A stretch of 49,996 nt of DNA from Saccharicrinis sp. (GTDB lineage Bacteria > Bacteroidota > Bacteroidia > Bacteroidales > Marinilabiliaceae). The position numbers were made by a program, and so were the translations under genes. The stretch covers positions 1-49,996 of the forward strand of contig JAGXIO010000256.1 in NCBI GenBank assembly GCA_024635555.1. Reading direction: 5' to 3'. Positions 42,757 through 49,996 of the stretch are shown piece by piece (the stretch's first letter is position 1; each line of letters starts with the position of its first letter). Below the pieces are notes generated by a model. It saw nothing but the letters and a program-made list of their open reading frames with translations, did no database searches and was not told where the DNA came from.

Positions 42757-44634
42757 ATGGATTTTAACTACGATATAATAGTGGTGGGTGCTGGGCATGC
42801 CGGTTGTGAAGCAGCTGCTGCCGCTGCAAATTTGGGTTCTAAAACATTGCTTATCACAATGGATATGAACAAAATTGCACAAATGAGCTGTAATCCTGCA
42901 ATGGGGGGTATAGCCAAAGGACAAATTGTACGGGAAATTGATGCCCTTGGTGGATTTAGCGGTATAGTTACGGATAGATCTTCAATACAGTTTCGTTTAC
43001 TAAATAAATCAAAGGGTCCAGCAATGTGGAGTCCCAGGTCGCAGTGCGATAGAATGGTTTTTTCGGCTCAGTGGCGAAGTATTCTTGAACAGACCGATAA
43101 TTTGTATTTTTGGCAGGATACGGTAGTGGATATCAATTTCGAAAACAACCGAGTAAAATCTGTTGTTACCAAACTTGGTGTTGAGTTTAGCTGCGAATCA
43201 TTAATTCTTACCAATGGTACTTTTTTAAATGGTCTAATGCATGTTGGTCAAGTTCAAGTGGAGGGGGGTAGAATAAGTGAGCCTAGCTCGTATGGTCTTA
43301 CTAAAAAAATTAAGGATATCGGTTTTAAAACGGATAGAATGAAAACGGGTACTCCCATGCGTATTGATGGTAGAACAATCGATTTTTCAAAATGTGCACG
43401 TCAGGATGGAGATGATTCATTTTATAAATTTTCGTATTTGCCTTACGAAAAATCTAAGCTTGATCAAAAGAGCTGCTGGCTTACTTATACCAATGAACAA
43501 GTGCATGAACAGTTGCGGTTAGGACTTCATAAATCGCCAATGTACGACGGTACTATTCAAAGTTTAGGGCCACGATATTGTCCTAGTATCGAAACAAAAA
43601 TAGTCACCTTTGCCGATAAAGATGCGCATCAGTTGCATCTGGAACCTGAAGGAGAAACAACTATTGAGTATTATTTAAACGGGTTTAGTAGTTCATTACC
43701 TTTGGATATTCAATTGGAAGCTGTTAAACATGTTCCAGGATTGGAAAATGCGCGCATTTTTCGACCTGGTTATGCGATAGAGTACGACTTTTTCGATCCA
43801 ACTCAACTTTATCATACCTTACAAACAAAACTCATATCTAACTTGTATTTTGCTGGTCAAATAAACGGAACAACCGGTTATGAGGAAGCGGGAGCTCAAG
43901 GAATTATGGCTGGTATAAATGCGCATCAAAAATTAAAGGGCAATGATGAATTTGTGCTTGCGAGGGATGAAGCATATATTGGTGTATTGATTGATGATTT
44001 GGTTACAAAAGGAGTTGATGAACCGTATCGCATGTTTACGTCTCGTGCCGAATTTCGAATTTTGTTACGTCAAGATGATGCCGACTTAAGATTAACTAGG
44101 AAGAGCTATAATATTGGTTTAGCTCGGAAGGAGAGAATAGACCTTTTGGAAGAAAAAATAAAACATATAAATGGTCTAACTGAATTTTTAGAAACATTTA
44201 GTATTAAGCCGAAATATATTAACGATTATTTGGTAGAATTGGGGACAAGTCCTTTAAAGCAAACTGTGAAATTAAAGGATATCCTATTAAGACCGCAAGT
44301 TAGTTTGGAAGGATTAATTACGATTATAGAGCCACTTGAACAATATTGCCTTATATTACCAGAACTACGCAGGCACGAAATAATCGATTCAGCAGAAATT
44401 TCAATTAAGTATCAGGGATATATTAATCGAGAAAGAATTATGGCGGATAAACTTTCACGACTGGAAAACCTAGATATTTCAGGTCGTTTTAATTACGCTG
44501 AAATGAATTCATTATCAACTGAAGCAAGGCAAAAGTTAGAAAGGATAAACCCAAAAACAATTGGGCAGGCTACACGTATTTCAGGTGTTAGTCCAAGTGA
44601 TATTAATGTGCTTCTGGTATTAATGGGAAGATAA
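42757..44634 (+). CDS. mnmG: tRNA uridine-5-carboxymethylaminomethyl synthesis enzyme MnmG (GidA)
   Basis: 625 residues. The FAD-binding start is IIVVGAGHAGCEAA; further hallmarks are MSCNPAMGGIAKGQIVREIDALGG, GPAMWSPRSQCDRMVFS, GPRYCPSIETKI, and the C-terminal ARISGVSPSDINVLL pattern. With MnmE it modifies U34 of several tRNAs. mnmG is very often found near the replication origin, which fits its place about 9 kb from the candidate oriC. A parS-like palindrome starts 6 bases after its stop. Confidence 0.97.
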   Translation: MDFNYDIIVVGAGHAGCEAAAAAANLGSKTLLITMDMNKIAQMSCNPAMGGIAKGQIVREIDALGGFSGIVTDRSSIQFRLLNKSKGPAMWSPRSQCDRMVFSAQWRSILEQTDNLYFWQDTVVDINFENNRVKSVVTKLGVEFSCESLILTNGTFLNGLMHVGQVQVEGGRISEPSSYGLTKKIKDIGFKTDRMKTGTPMRIDGRTIDFSKCARQDGDDSFYKFSYLPYEKSKLDQKSCWLTYTNEQVHEQLRLGLHKSPMYDGTIQSLGPRYCPSIETKIVTFADKDAHQLHLEPEGETTIEYYLNGFSSSLPLDIQLEAVKHVPGLENARIFRPGYAIEYDFFDPTQLYHTLQTKLISNLYFAGQINGTTGYEEAGAQGIMAGINAHQKLKGNDEFVLARDEAYIGVLIDDLVTKGVDEPYRMFTSRAEFRILLRQDDADLRLTRKSYNIGLARKERIDLLEEKIKHINGLTEFLETFSIKPKYINDYLVELGTSPLKQTVKLKDILLRPQVSLEGLITIIEPLEQYCLILPELRRHEIIDSAEISIKYQGYINRERIMADKLSRLENLDISGRFNYAEMNSLSTEARQKLERINPKTIGQATRISGVSPSDINVLLVLMGR

Positions 44635-44638
44635 AATA

Positions 44639-44654
44639 GGTTCCACGTGGAACT
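44639..44654. promoter_or_regulatory. parS-like ParB-binding site 2
   Basis: GGTTCCACGTGGAACT contains the perfect palindrome GTTCCACGTGGAAC (44640-44653). The TTCCACGTGGAA core variant is also found in bacterial parS sites. It lies between mnmG and ade. A GTG within it is the first possible start of the ade frame, but the ATG at 44668 is preferred. Confidence 0.8.
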
Positions 44655-44667
44655 ATTACGATATATT

Positions 44668-46296
44668 ATGGAAATAAAAGGTAAAATAGTAGACATCATC
44701 AATAGTAAAATATACAGCGGAATTGTATCGATAGCTAATGGAAAAATTGAATCCATTAGGGAATCGAAGAAGGATTATAAAGTTTATATTTTACCCGGAT
44801 TGGTGGATAGTCATATCCATATCGAGAGTTCCATGTTAACCCCGACGCAGTTTTCAAAGCTCGTTGTTCCACGTGGAACAGTGGCCGTGGTTACTGATCC
44901 CCACGAAATAGCCAATGTAATGGGTGTGAAGGGGGTTGATTATATGATAGAAGATGCCGAGCATACCCCGCTAAAATGTTTCTTTGGCGCTCCTTCCTGT
45001 GTGCCTGCCACCTCCTTCGAGACCAGTGGAGCTATTATTGACTCGATAGAAATAGCGGACTTGCTAAAGAGAGAAGATATATGGTTCCTCTCAGAAATGA
45101 TGAACTTCCCGGGTGTGATAAAAAACGATACTGAAGTTGGGTCGAAAATTAATGCAGCGCAAAGATTAGAAAAAAGAATTGATGGGCACGCCCCTGGTTT
45201 GATGGGTGATAGTCTGAAAAAATACGCTTCTGCCGGAATCAGTACAGATCATGAATGCATGACAATTCAGGAAGCCATTGATAAAATTAATTGTGGTATC
45301 ACGGTTCAGATAAGGGAGGGAAGTGCAGCCAAAAACTTTGAGCAGCTCTGGCCTTTGTTTAATACCAACCCGGACGACATCATGTTGTGTACGGATGATT
45401 CGCATCCGGACGAGCTTCTTAACAAGGGTCATATCGACAAAATTATACGTTTGGGGCTGAGTAAAGGAATTGATATTTTTAAATTACTCAGAGCAGCTAT
45501 ACTTAAACCAATTATTCATTATAATCTTCCCTTGGGTTTATTGAGGGTAGGGGATCCTGCCGATTTTATTGTTGTAGATAACCTGGAGAACTTCAATGTG
45601 CAGGAGACCTATATCAATGGTAAATGTGTTTTTGGTGGAGGTGAATTAAGGTTTGAGGTGCCTGTGTCACCTCCCATAAATAACTTTAATATCTCTGCAA
45701 TTGCAATAGATGATATTCAAGTTAAGTACAAAGCCGATAAGGATATTAGGGTTATTGAGGCTGCGGATGGCGATCTTGTAACGAAGAAGCTTATGTACTC
45801 TCCGAGTGGTACGAATGGTTTTGTGGTGTCTAACACTAAGGATGATATTCTGAAAATTGTTGTTTTGAACAGATATAGACAAGCCCCTCCGGTGGTGGGA
45901 TTTATTAAAAATATAGGATTAAAGAAGGGAGCGATCGCTTGCAGTGTAGCGCATGATAGTCATAATTTGATTGCGGTTGGCGTTAGTGATGCCGATATTG
46001 TAAAGGCTCTCAACGAAATCATATCTTATAAAGGAGGTATATCGTATGCCCAAAATACCGAAATTGAATGTCTGCCTTTGGAAGTCGCGGGTTTAATGAC
46101 AAGTAAGTCGGGTCAGGAGGTTGCCAAGCTTTACCAACGTATGAACGACAAAGCACAGGAATGGGGATCACCATTACAAGCTCCCTTTATGACTTTATCG
46201 TTTATGAGCCTTTTGGTTATTCCTCAGCTTAAAATCGGGGATAAGGGATTGTTTGATGTAAGCACCTTTTCGTTTACAAATTTGTATGTTGAATGA
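44668..46296 (+). CDS. ade: Adenine deaminase
   Basis: 542 residues from the ATG at 44668. The alternative GTG at 44647 falls inside the parS-like palindrome, so I reject it. The metal site opens with LPGLVDSHIHIESSML, and DHECMT, HAPGL and the ending TDDSHPDEL follow the amidohydrolase order. The C-terminal half (AVAHDSHNLIAVGVSDADIVKAL) is the Ade-specific adenine deaminase domain. It turns adenine into hypoxanthine and ammonia for purine salvage. A second perfect parS-like site lies within its reading frame at 44865-44880. Its last four bases overlap uvrC. Confidence 0.95.
   Translation: MEIKGKIVDIINSKIYSGIVSIANGKIESIRESKKDYKVYILPGLVDSHIHIESSMLTPTQFSKLVVPRGTVAVVTDPHEIANVMGVKGVDYMIEDAEHTPLKCFFGAPSCVPATSFETSGAIIDSIEIADLLKREDIWFLSEMMNFPGVIKNDTEVGSKINAAQRLEKRIDGHAPGLMGDSLKKYASAGISTDHECMTIQEAIDKINCGITVQIREGSAAKNFEQLWPLFNTNPDDIMLCTDDSHPDELLNKGHIDKIIRLGLSKGIDIFKLLRAAILKPIIHYNLPLGLLRVGDPADFIVVDNLENFNVQETYINGKCVFGGGELRFEVPVSPPINNFNISAIAIDDIQVKYKADKDIRVIEAADGDLVTKKLMYSPSGTNGFVVSNTKDDILKIVVLNRYRQAPPVVGFIKNIGLKKGAIACSVAHDSHNLIAVGVSDADIVKALNEIISYKGGISYAQNTEIECLPLEVAGLMTSKSGQEVAKLYQRMNDKAQEWGSPLQAPFMTLSFMSLLVIPQLKIGDKGLFDVSTFSFTNLYVE
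44865..44880. promoter_or_regulatory. parS-like ParB-binding site 3, inside ade
   Basis: TGTTCCACGTGGAACA is a perfect 16-base palindrome, matching the parS form with C in place of the third T of TGTTTCAC. It encodes V-P-R-G-T in the ade frame. It is 225 bases from site 2, the close spacing usual for parS clusters. Confidence 0.85.
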
Positions 46297-48104
46297 TAAT
46301 GTCGATCAATCGTAACTTAGAATTCCTTAAAGGTAAGATTGCAGTTCTTCCGGATGATCCTGGTGTTTACCAATACTATAACAAGGACGGAAAAATTATA
46401 TATGTAGGTAAGGCAAAGAATCTCAAAAAACGAGTTACCTCGTATTTTGTAGGTAAGGCGGATAATGTTAAAACAGCTATTCTGGTTCGTAATATTGCCA
46501 ATATCGAACATATAGTGGTCGACACAGAGGAGGATGCTCTCCTACTCGAAAACAACCTTATAAAAAAGTACCAACCGCGATATAACGTTCTATTAAAGGA
46601 TGACAAGTCGTTTCCATGGATTGTAATTAAGAACGAACACTACCCACGCGTTTTCGCTACACGTAACGTAATTAAGGATGGAAGTCTTTACTTTGGTCCT
46701 TATACTTCCACGGCAATGGTGCGTACTCTGTTGGATTTATTTAAATCAACCTATCCGCTGCGTAACTGTAAGCTTAACCTCGCACCCGCAAAAATTGCCG
46801 AAGAAAAATATAAGGTTTGCCTGGAATATCACCTGGGTAATTGTAAGGGTCCTTGTGTAGGGCTATATGATGAAAGTAAATACCTTGAAAATATTGAGGC
46901 CATTAAAAATATTTTGAGAGGAAATATACACTCGGTTATTAAATATTTAAAGGATTTGATGCACGTTTATGCTGCTGATTTTAAGTTTGAAGAAGCAGAA
47001 GAGATAAAGCAAAAGATAAAGCAGCTGGATTCGTACCAAAGTAAGTCGACGGTGGTTAGTTCCAGTATAAACAACGTGGATGTGTATTCTATTATTGAAG
47101 ATGAAGAATCGGCCTATGTTAACTTTTTAAAAGTGGTGAATGGTGCAATAATCCAAGCCCATACCATTGAGCTAAAAAAGAAATTAGACGAATCTCTTCC
47201 TGAACTTTTATCATTAGCTATTGGTGAAATTAGAGAGCGGCTGCACAGTACCTCACGCGAAATAATTGTACCCTTAAAGCCGGATACGGAATTTGAAAAT
47301 GTCAAATTTGTGATACCCCAAATAGGGGAGAAGAAGAAGCTTCTGGAGTTATCGGAGCGTAACGTTAAATATTATCGTTTAGAAAAGCTAAAACAGCAAT
47401 CGATAAGGAAAAAGGAAACTCGTGAGGATAGGATCCTGAACACTATGCAAAAAGATTTGCGTTTAAAAGAAAAACCAAGGCATATCGAATGTTTCGATAA
47501 CTCGAATATTCAGGGAAACTTTGCCGTAGCGGCTTGTGTAGTATTTAAGGATGCTAAGCCTAGCAAAAAGGATTACAGGCACTTTAATATTAAAACGGTG
47601 GTGGGTCCCGACGATTTTGCCAGTATGGAAGAAATATTGGAGCGCAGATATACGCGCCTAATAAACGAAAATCAGTCCTTGCCCGACCTTGTTATTATAG
47701 ATGGTGGTAAGGGTCAATTAAGCGCTGCAGTTAAAATTTTGAGAAAGCTTAATATTGAGGATAAGGTGGCGGTAATTGGAATTGCAAAACGCTTGGAAGA
47801 GATATTTTTTCCGGGTGATTCGGTACCGCTTTATCTGGATAAAAACTCCGAATCGTTAAAAATTATTCAACAAGCCCGAAACGAAGCGCACCGTTTTGGT
47901 ATCACCTTTCATCGTAACCAACGATCCAAGGATTTCGCAAAATCCGAACTTGACCATATCAACGGAATAGGTGAGAAGACCGTTAATAAATTATTGGTAG
48001 CCTTTAAATCGGTGGAGCAAATTAAAAGATTAGAACAAGCCGATATTGAAAACCTCATCGGTAAAGCCAAAGCCAAGGTGGTATGGGATTATTTTCATGC
48101 TTAA
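46293..48104 (+). CDS. uvrC: Excinuclease ABC subunit C
   Basis: 603 residues. The GIY-YIG nuclease domain starts DDPGVYQYYNKDGKIIYVGKAKNLKKRVTSYF, a UVR domain (EEAEEIKQKIKQLDSYQSK) lies in the middle, the RNase H-like endonuclease follows (ECFDNSNIQGNFAVAACVVFKDAKPSKKDYRHFNIKTVVGPDDFASM and LVIIDGGKGQLS), and the ending is a helix-hairpin-helix pair (LDHINGIGEKTVNKLLVAF). It makes the two incisions of nucleotide excision repair. The ATG overlaps the ade TGA (ATGA at 46293-46296). The third codon ATG is an alternative start. Confidence 0.97.
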   Translation: MIMSINRNLEFLKGKIAVLPDDPGVYQYYNKDGKIIYVGKAKNLKKRVTSYFVGKADNVKTAILVRNIANIEHIVVDTEEDALLLENNLIKKYQPRYNVLLKDDKSFPWIVIKNEHYPRVFATRNVIKDGSLYFGPYTSTAMVRTLLDLFKSTYPLRNCKLNLAPAKIAEEKYKVCLEYHLGNCKGPCVGLYDESKYLENIEAIKNILRGNIHSVIKYLKDLMHVYAADFKFEEAEEIKQKIKQLDSYQSKSTVVSSSINNVDVYSIIEDEESAYVNFLKVVNGAIIQAHTIELKKKLDESLPELLSLAIGEIRERLHSTSREIIVPLKPDTEFENVKFVIPQIGEKKKLLELSERNVKYYRLEKLKQQSIRKKETREDRILNTMQKDLRLKEKPRHIECFDNSNIQGNFAVAACVVFKDAKPSKKDYRHFNIKTVVGPDDFASMEEILERRYTRLINENQSLPDLVIIDGGKGQLSAAVKILRKLNIEDKVAVIGIAKRLEEIFFPGDSVPLYLDKNSESLKIIQQARNEAHRFGITFHRNQRSKDFAKSELDHINGIGEKTVNKLLVAFKSVEQIKRLEQADIENLIGKAKAKVVWDYFHA

Positions 48105-48403
48105 AGGAATGGTCTGGAACGGTTCTGTATAAGCAAGGTGTCAATCAGAACCGTTCCATACTTAGCCAAGCTGCAAATGAAGAAAGATACTCAGGTTACG
48201 ACTTTCTTGTTGGGTGTTTCGCATTGCGATCGAGCCTCTTTCTTATTAAGGAACGGTTCTGATGTGCATGGCGCATATACAGAATCGTTCCGTCGCTGCC
48301 AATAATACCGTTTTCTAACTACCTCAACTTCTTAAGTGTGTACTCCTAATATTTTATATCGGATTGTGGATTTAGTAATCAATGCTATGGAGCTTACACA
48401 CTA
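48105..48403. other. Gap between uvrC and lplA with four related 12-13 base inverted arms
   Basis: No coding sequence. Four arms of one motif appear: TGGAACGGTTCTG (48115-48127), CAGAACCGTTCCA (48146-48158), GGAACGGTTCTG (48250-48261) and CAGAATCGTTCC (48280-48291, one base change). Arms 1 and 2 form a 13-bp perfect hairpin with an 18-base loop, and arms 3 and 4 form a 12-bp near-perfect one with an 18-base loop. The T runs needed for a terminator are absent, and uvrC and lplA converge here. Confidence 0.7.
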
Positions 48404-49378
48404 CTAAAATAGTGCATCCAATAACTCTACTTGCTGTAATTCGTCCCAACCATCGAATACGTCTTTAGTACTTGCTTTAATAGCATCGGATTGGTGCAAA
48501 CAATTGGTAATGCTTATTTCCAATGCTATCAACTTATTTTTATGAGTGGCATTCGATTTAATATTAGCCTCAACAATGAGTCCTTTGGTAACATTCAAGC
48601 GTATTTCGAAACGGATACCGGATGCTGCTTTTAGACGTTTTTTGATTTCGTATTTAGGGCTGTAGCCAAAGTTCCATTCCCAGGTGTTAAACTTCGTATC
48701 TACCAGATTATCTATAATCTTGTAATCACTGTCATTAAGCTCGTATAGTTCGCAACCGTTCCGTGCTATAATGTATTCCGATAGTTGCTTTATAAACACT
48801 TCCACTGAAACTTCAACTTTTAAATGCTCCTGAATATTGGTAACCTTGCTCCGTACCGATTTTACTGCCTTATCCTTAAATTTAAGTGGATCGTTTTTTA
48901 AAGCCTGAGTTAGCGTACCAAGTTGACTGTTGAATAGGAGGGTACCATGGTGCATTGCCCTCAACTTAAAAACATGGCAAGCGTTGCCACTAATTTTTGA
49001 ACCGTCTATTAATATATCTTGCCGTCCTCCCAATTGAGCTTTTACATCTAGGCTATTTAAAAATTCAACTATAGGAGTCATGTATTTTTTAAAGTTTACC
49101 AATTCGCTTTTTACTCCGGAAGTGATAAAGCAATAATTAATATTTCCAAGGTCGTGAAAAACAGTTCCTCCTCCAGACAATCTTCGAACAACAGGAATTT
49201 TATTCTCTGATATAATTTTGTAGTTAATCTCGGCAAGTGCATTCTGATGCTTTCCTACGATGATACTTTTGGAATTAATGTAAAGGAAAAAAATATCTTC
49301 ACTAAAGTTTTTGAGTAAAAACTCCTCGGTGGCCAAATTTGTGTAAGCATCGGTTTTTTGACTGATTATAATCTTCAT
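48404..49378 (-). CDS. lplA: Lipoate-protein ligase A
   Basis: 324 residues. The catalytic region has VVRRLSGGGTVFHDLGNINYCFI (RRxxGGGxVxHD motif), the lysine-containing ISGNACHVFKLRAMHHGTLLFN, and the C-terminal accessory domain (NTWEWNFGYSPKYEIKKRL) seen in the bacterial LplA of E. coli. It attaches free lipoate to the E2 subunits of 2-oxoacid dehydrogenases and the glycine-cleavage H protein. It is the only minus-strand gene between 33.6 kb and the right end of the window. Confidence 0.95.
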   Translation of the reverse strand: MKIIISQKTDAYTNLATEEFLLKNFSEDIFFLYINSKSIIVGKHQNALAEINYKIISENKIPVVRRLSGGGTVFHDLGNINYCFITSGVKSELVNFKKYMTPIVEFLNSLDVKAQLGGRQDILIDGSKISGNACHVFKLRAMHHGTLLFNSQLGTLTQALKNDPLKFKDKAVKSVRSKVTNIQEHLKVEVSVEVFIKQLSEYIIARNGCELYELNDSDYKIIDNLVDTKFNTWEWNFGYSPKYEIKKRLKAASGIRFEIRLNVTKGLIVEANIKSNATHKNKLIALEISITNCLHQSDAIKASTKDVFDGWDELQQVELLDALF

Positions 49379-49672
49379 GTAGCTGTACCTATTGTTACGT
49401 GGAAATAAATATTGGATTGTAAGCGGATTAAAGTTTAAATAAATGCTTTATATAAATACTATAAACCACAGTATATAAAACTGTAAGGACTAAATTAATA
49501 GATGATTTTATGTGATCTCTAAAATTTTATTCTGTGCAATTTTGGGTAAATTATTCTATTTTTATGAAATTAAACAACAATAATTGCTGTAAAGTTTAAA
49601 AATAACATCTAGATGTATGTAGCTATAATATAATGTAGTTATTTACTTAGTTAAATATTAAATTATATAAAT
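49379..49672. other. Intergenic region between divergent lplA and dtd
   Basis: AT-rich; no coding sequence, hairpin or clear TAnnTTTG box was found. It should hold the promoters of both genes. The GTTACGTGGAA near 49393 resembles half of a parS site but is not palindromic. Confidence 0.4.
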
Positions 49673-49996
49673 GTGAAGGTAGTTATTCAAAGGGTAAGCA
49701 AAGCATCGGTAAGTATAGATAACAAAATTAAATCTTCAATCAATAGAGGATTATTGGTTTTGGTTGGAATAACCAATGGAGACGATCGTAACGATATTGA
49801 GTGGCTCTGCAATAAAATTGTTAACCAACGTATTTTCGACGATAAAGATGGGGTGATGAACCTTTCGTTGTTGGATGTGGATGGAGAGATAATTGTTGTG
49901 AGTCAATTTACATTACAAGCTAATACAAAAAAGGGTCATCGTCCCTCGTATATCGATGCGGCCAAACCAGACGTCTCTATACCGCTTTATGAGGCT
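49673..49996 (+). CDS. dtd: D-aminoacyl-tRNA deacylase, partial (cut by the window end)
   Basis: The first 108 codons from a GTG at 49673 (an ATG two bases earlier is out of frame and stops at once). The product begins VKVVIQRVSKASVSIDNKI, where the family has MRxVxQRVxxASVxxD, and includes GLLVLVGITNGD, WLCNKIVNQRIFDD and the catalytic SQFTLQANTKKGHRPSY. The C-terminal Gly-cisPro segment is beyond the window. Dtd removes D-amino acids from mischarged tRNA. Confidence 0.93.
   Translation, partial: MKVVIQRVSKASVSIDNKIKSSINRGLLVLVGITNGDDRNDIEWLCNKIVNQRIFDDKDGVMNLSLLDVDGEIIVVSQFTLQANTKKGHRPSYIDAAKPDVSIPLYEA

Noticed and set aside
44647-44667. GTG start for ade seven codons upstream
   Set aside because: It lies inside the parS-like palindrome, and MEIKGKIVDI is a normal Ade N-terminus.
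49393-49404. GTTACGTGGAA upstream of lplA, considered as a fourth parS
   Set aside because: It lacks the palindromic left half and the CACGTG centre.

Overview
The window looks like a chromosomal segment from a member of the Bacteroidota, probably near the Marinilabiliales/Bacteroidales. The grounds are family content (DUF4292 lipoprotein, TPR lipoprotein, degenerate EnvC, a YbeY with the HG..HL..(Y/F)KDK signature, many lipoproteins), AT-rich sequence, little sign of Shine-Dalgarno sites, and several TAnnTTTG promoter boxes. No rRNA, tRNA, CRISPR array, prophage or intact insertion sequence was seen.

Layout. 1-3.0 kb: a minus-strand surface-polysaccharide group (GT4 glycosyltransferase, a broken licD, a CDP-glycerol glycerophosphotransferase-like gene). 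3.0-8.0 kb: a helical lipoprotein, then a minus-strand phosphorelay operon (hybrid histidine kinase with HPt, sigma-54 activator, single-domain receiver). 8.3-10.8 kb: plus-strand envelope and stress genes (small membrane protein, AsmA-like protein, CsbD, Lmo0937-like). 11.1-15.5 kb: YihY/BrkB and AI-2E membrane proteins, then a lipid kinase divergent from an App1-type phosphatase. 15.5-23.3 kb: a tamA-like/tamB pair, an OmpA lipoprotein, a beta-barrel protein and a DUF1328 protein. 23.4-28.9 kb: a GH20 hexosaminidase flanked by two near-identical 105-bp repeats, a U32 (TrhP-like) protein, a repeat-rich spacer, DUF2797, and a degenerate EEP-fold lipoprotein. 29.1-33.1 kb: mostly minus-strand CDF transporter, rhodanese, hemW, Rrf2 regulator and rpiB, with vanZ on plus. 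33.6-48.1 kb: thirteen consecutive plus-strand genes (nadA, receiver, ruvB, flippase, dut, TPR, DUF4292, envC-like, RsbW-like, ybeY, mnmG, ade, uvrC). 48.4-50 kb: lplA (minus) and the start of dtd (plus).

The most striking pattern is at genome scale. Three parS-like ParB palindromes (31590, 44640, 44865) lie in this window. They surround an AT-rich gap at 33112-33580 that holds two perfect DnaA-box-like 9-mers plus one near match, and gene direction diverges there. I infer that the window contains, or lies very near, the chromosomal replication origin. A cumulative GC-skew plot of the genome would decide it.

Other structure the genes do not explain: CAGTNNN heptanucleotide tandem repeats around a GC-rich palindrome (26.9-27.2 kb), a four-arm GGAACGGTTCTG inverted-repeat array between uvrC and lplA, and the repeat pair bracketing GH20. 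I saw no clear new defence or biosynthetic system.
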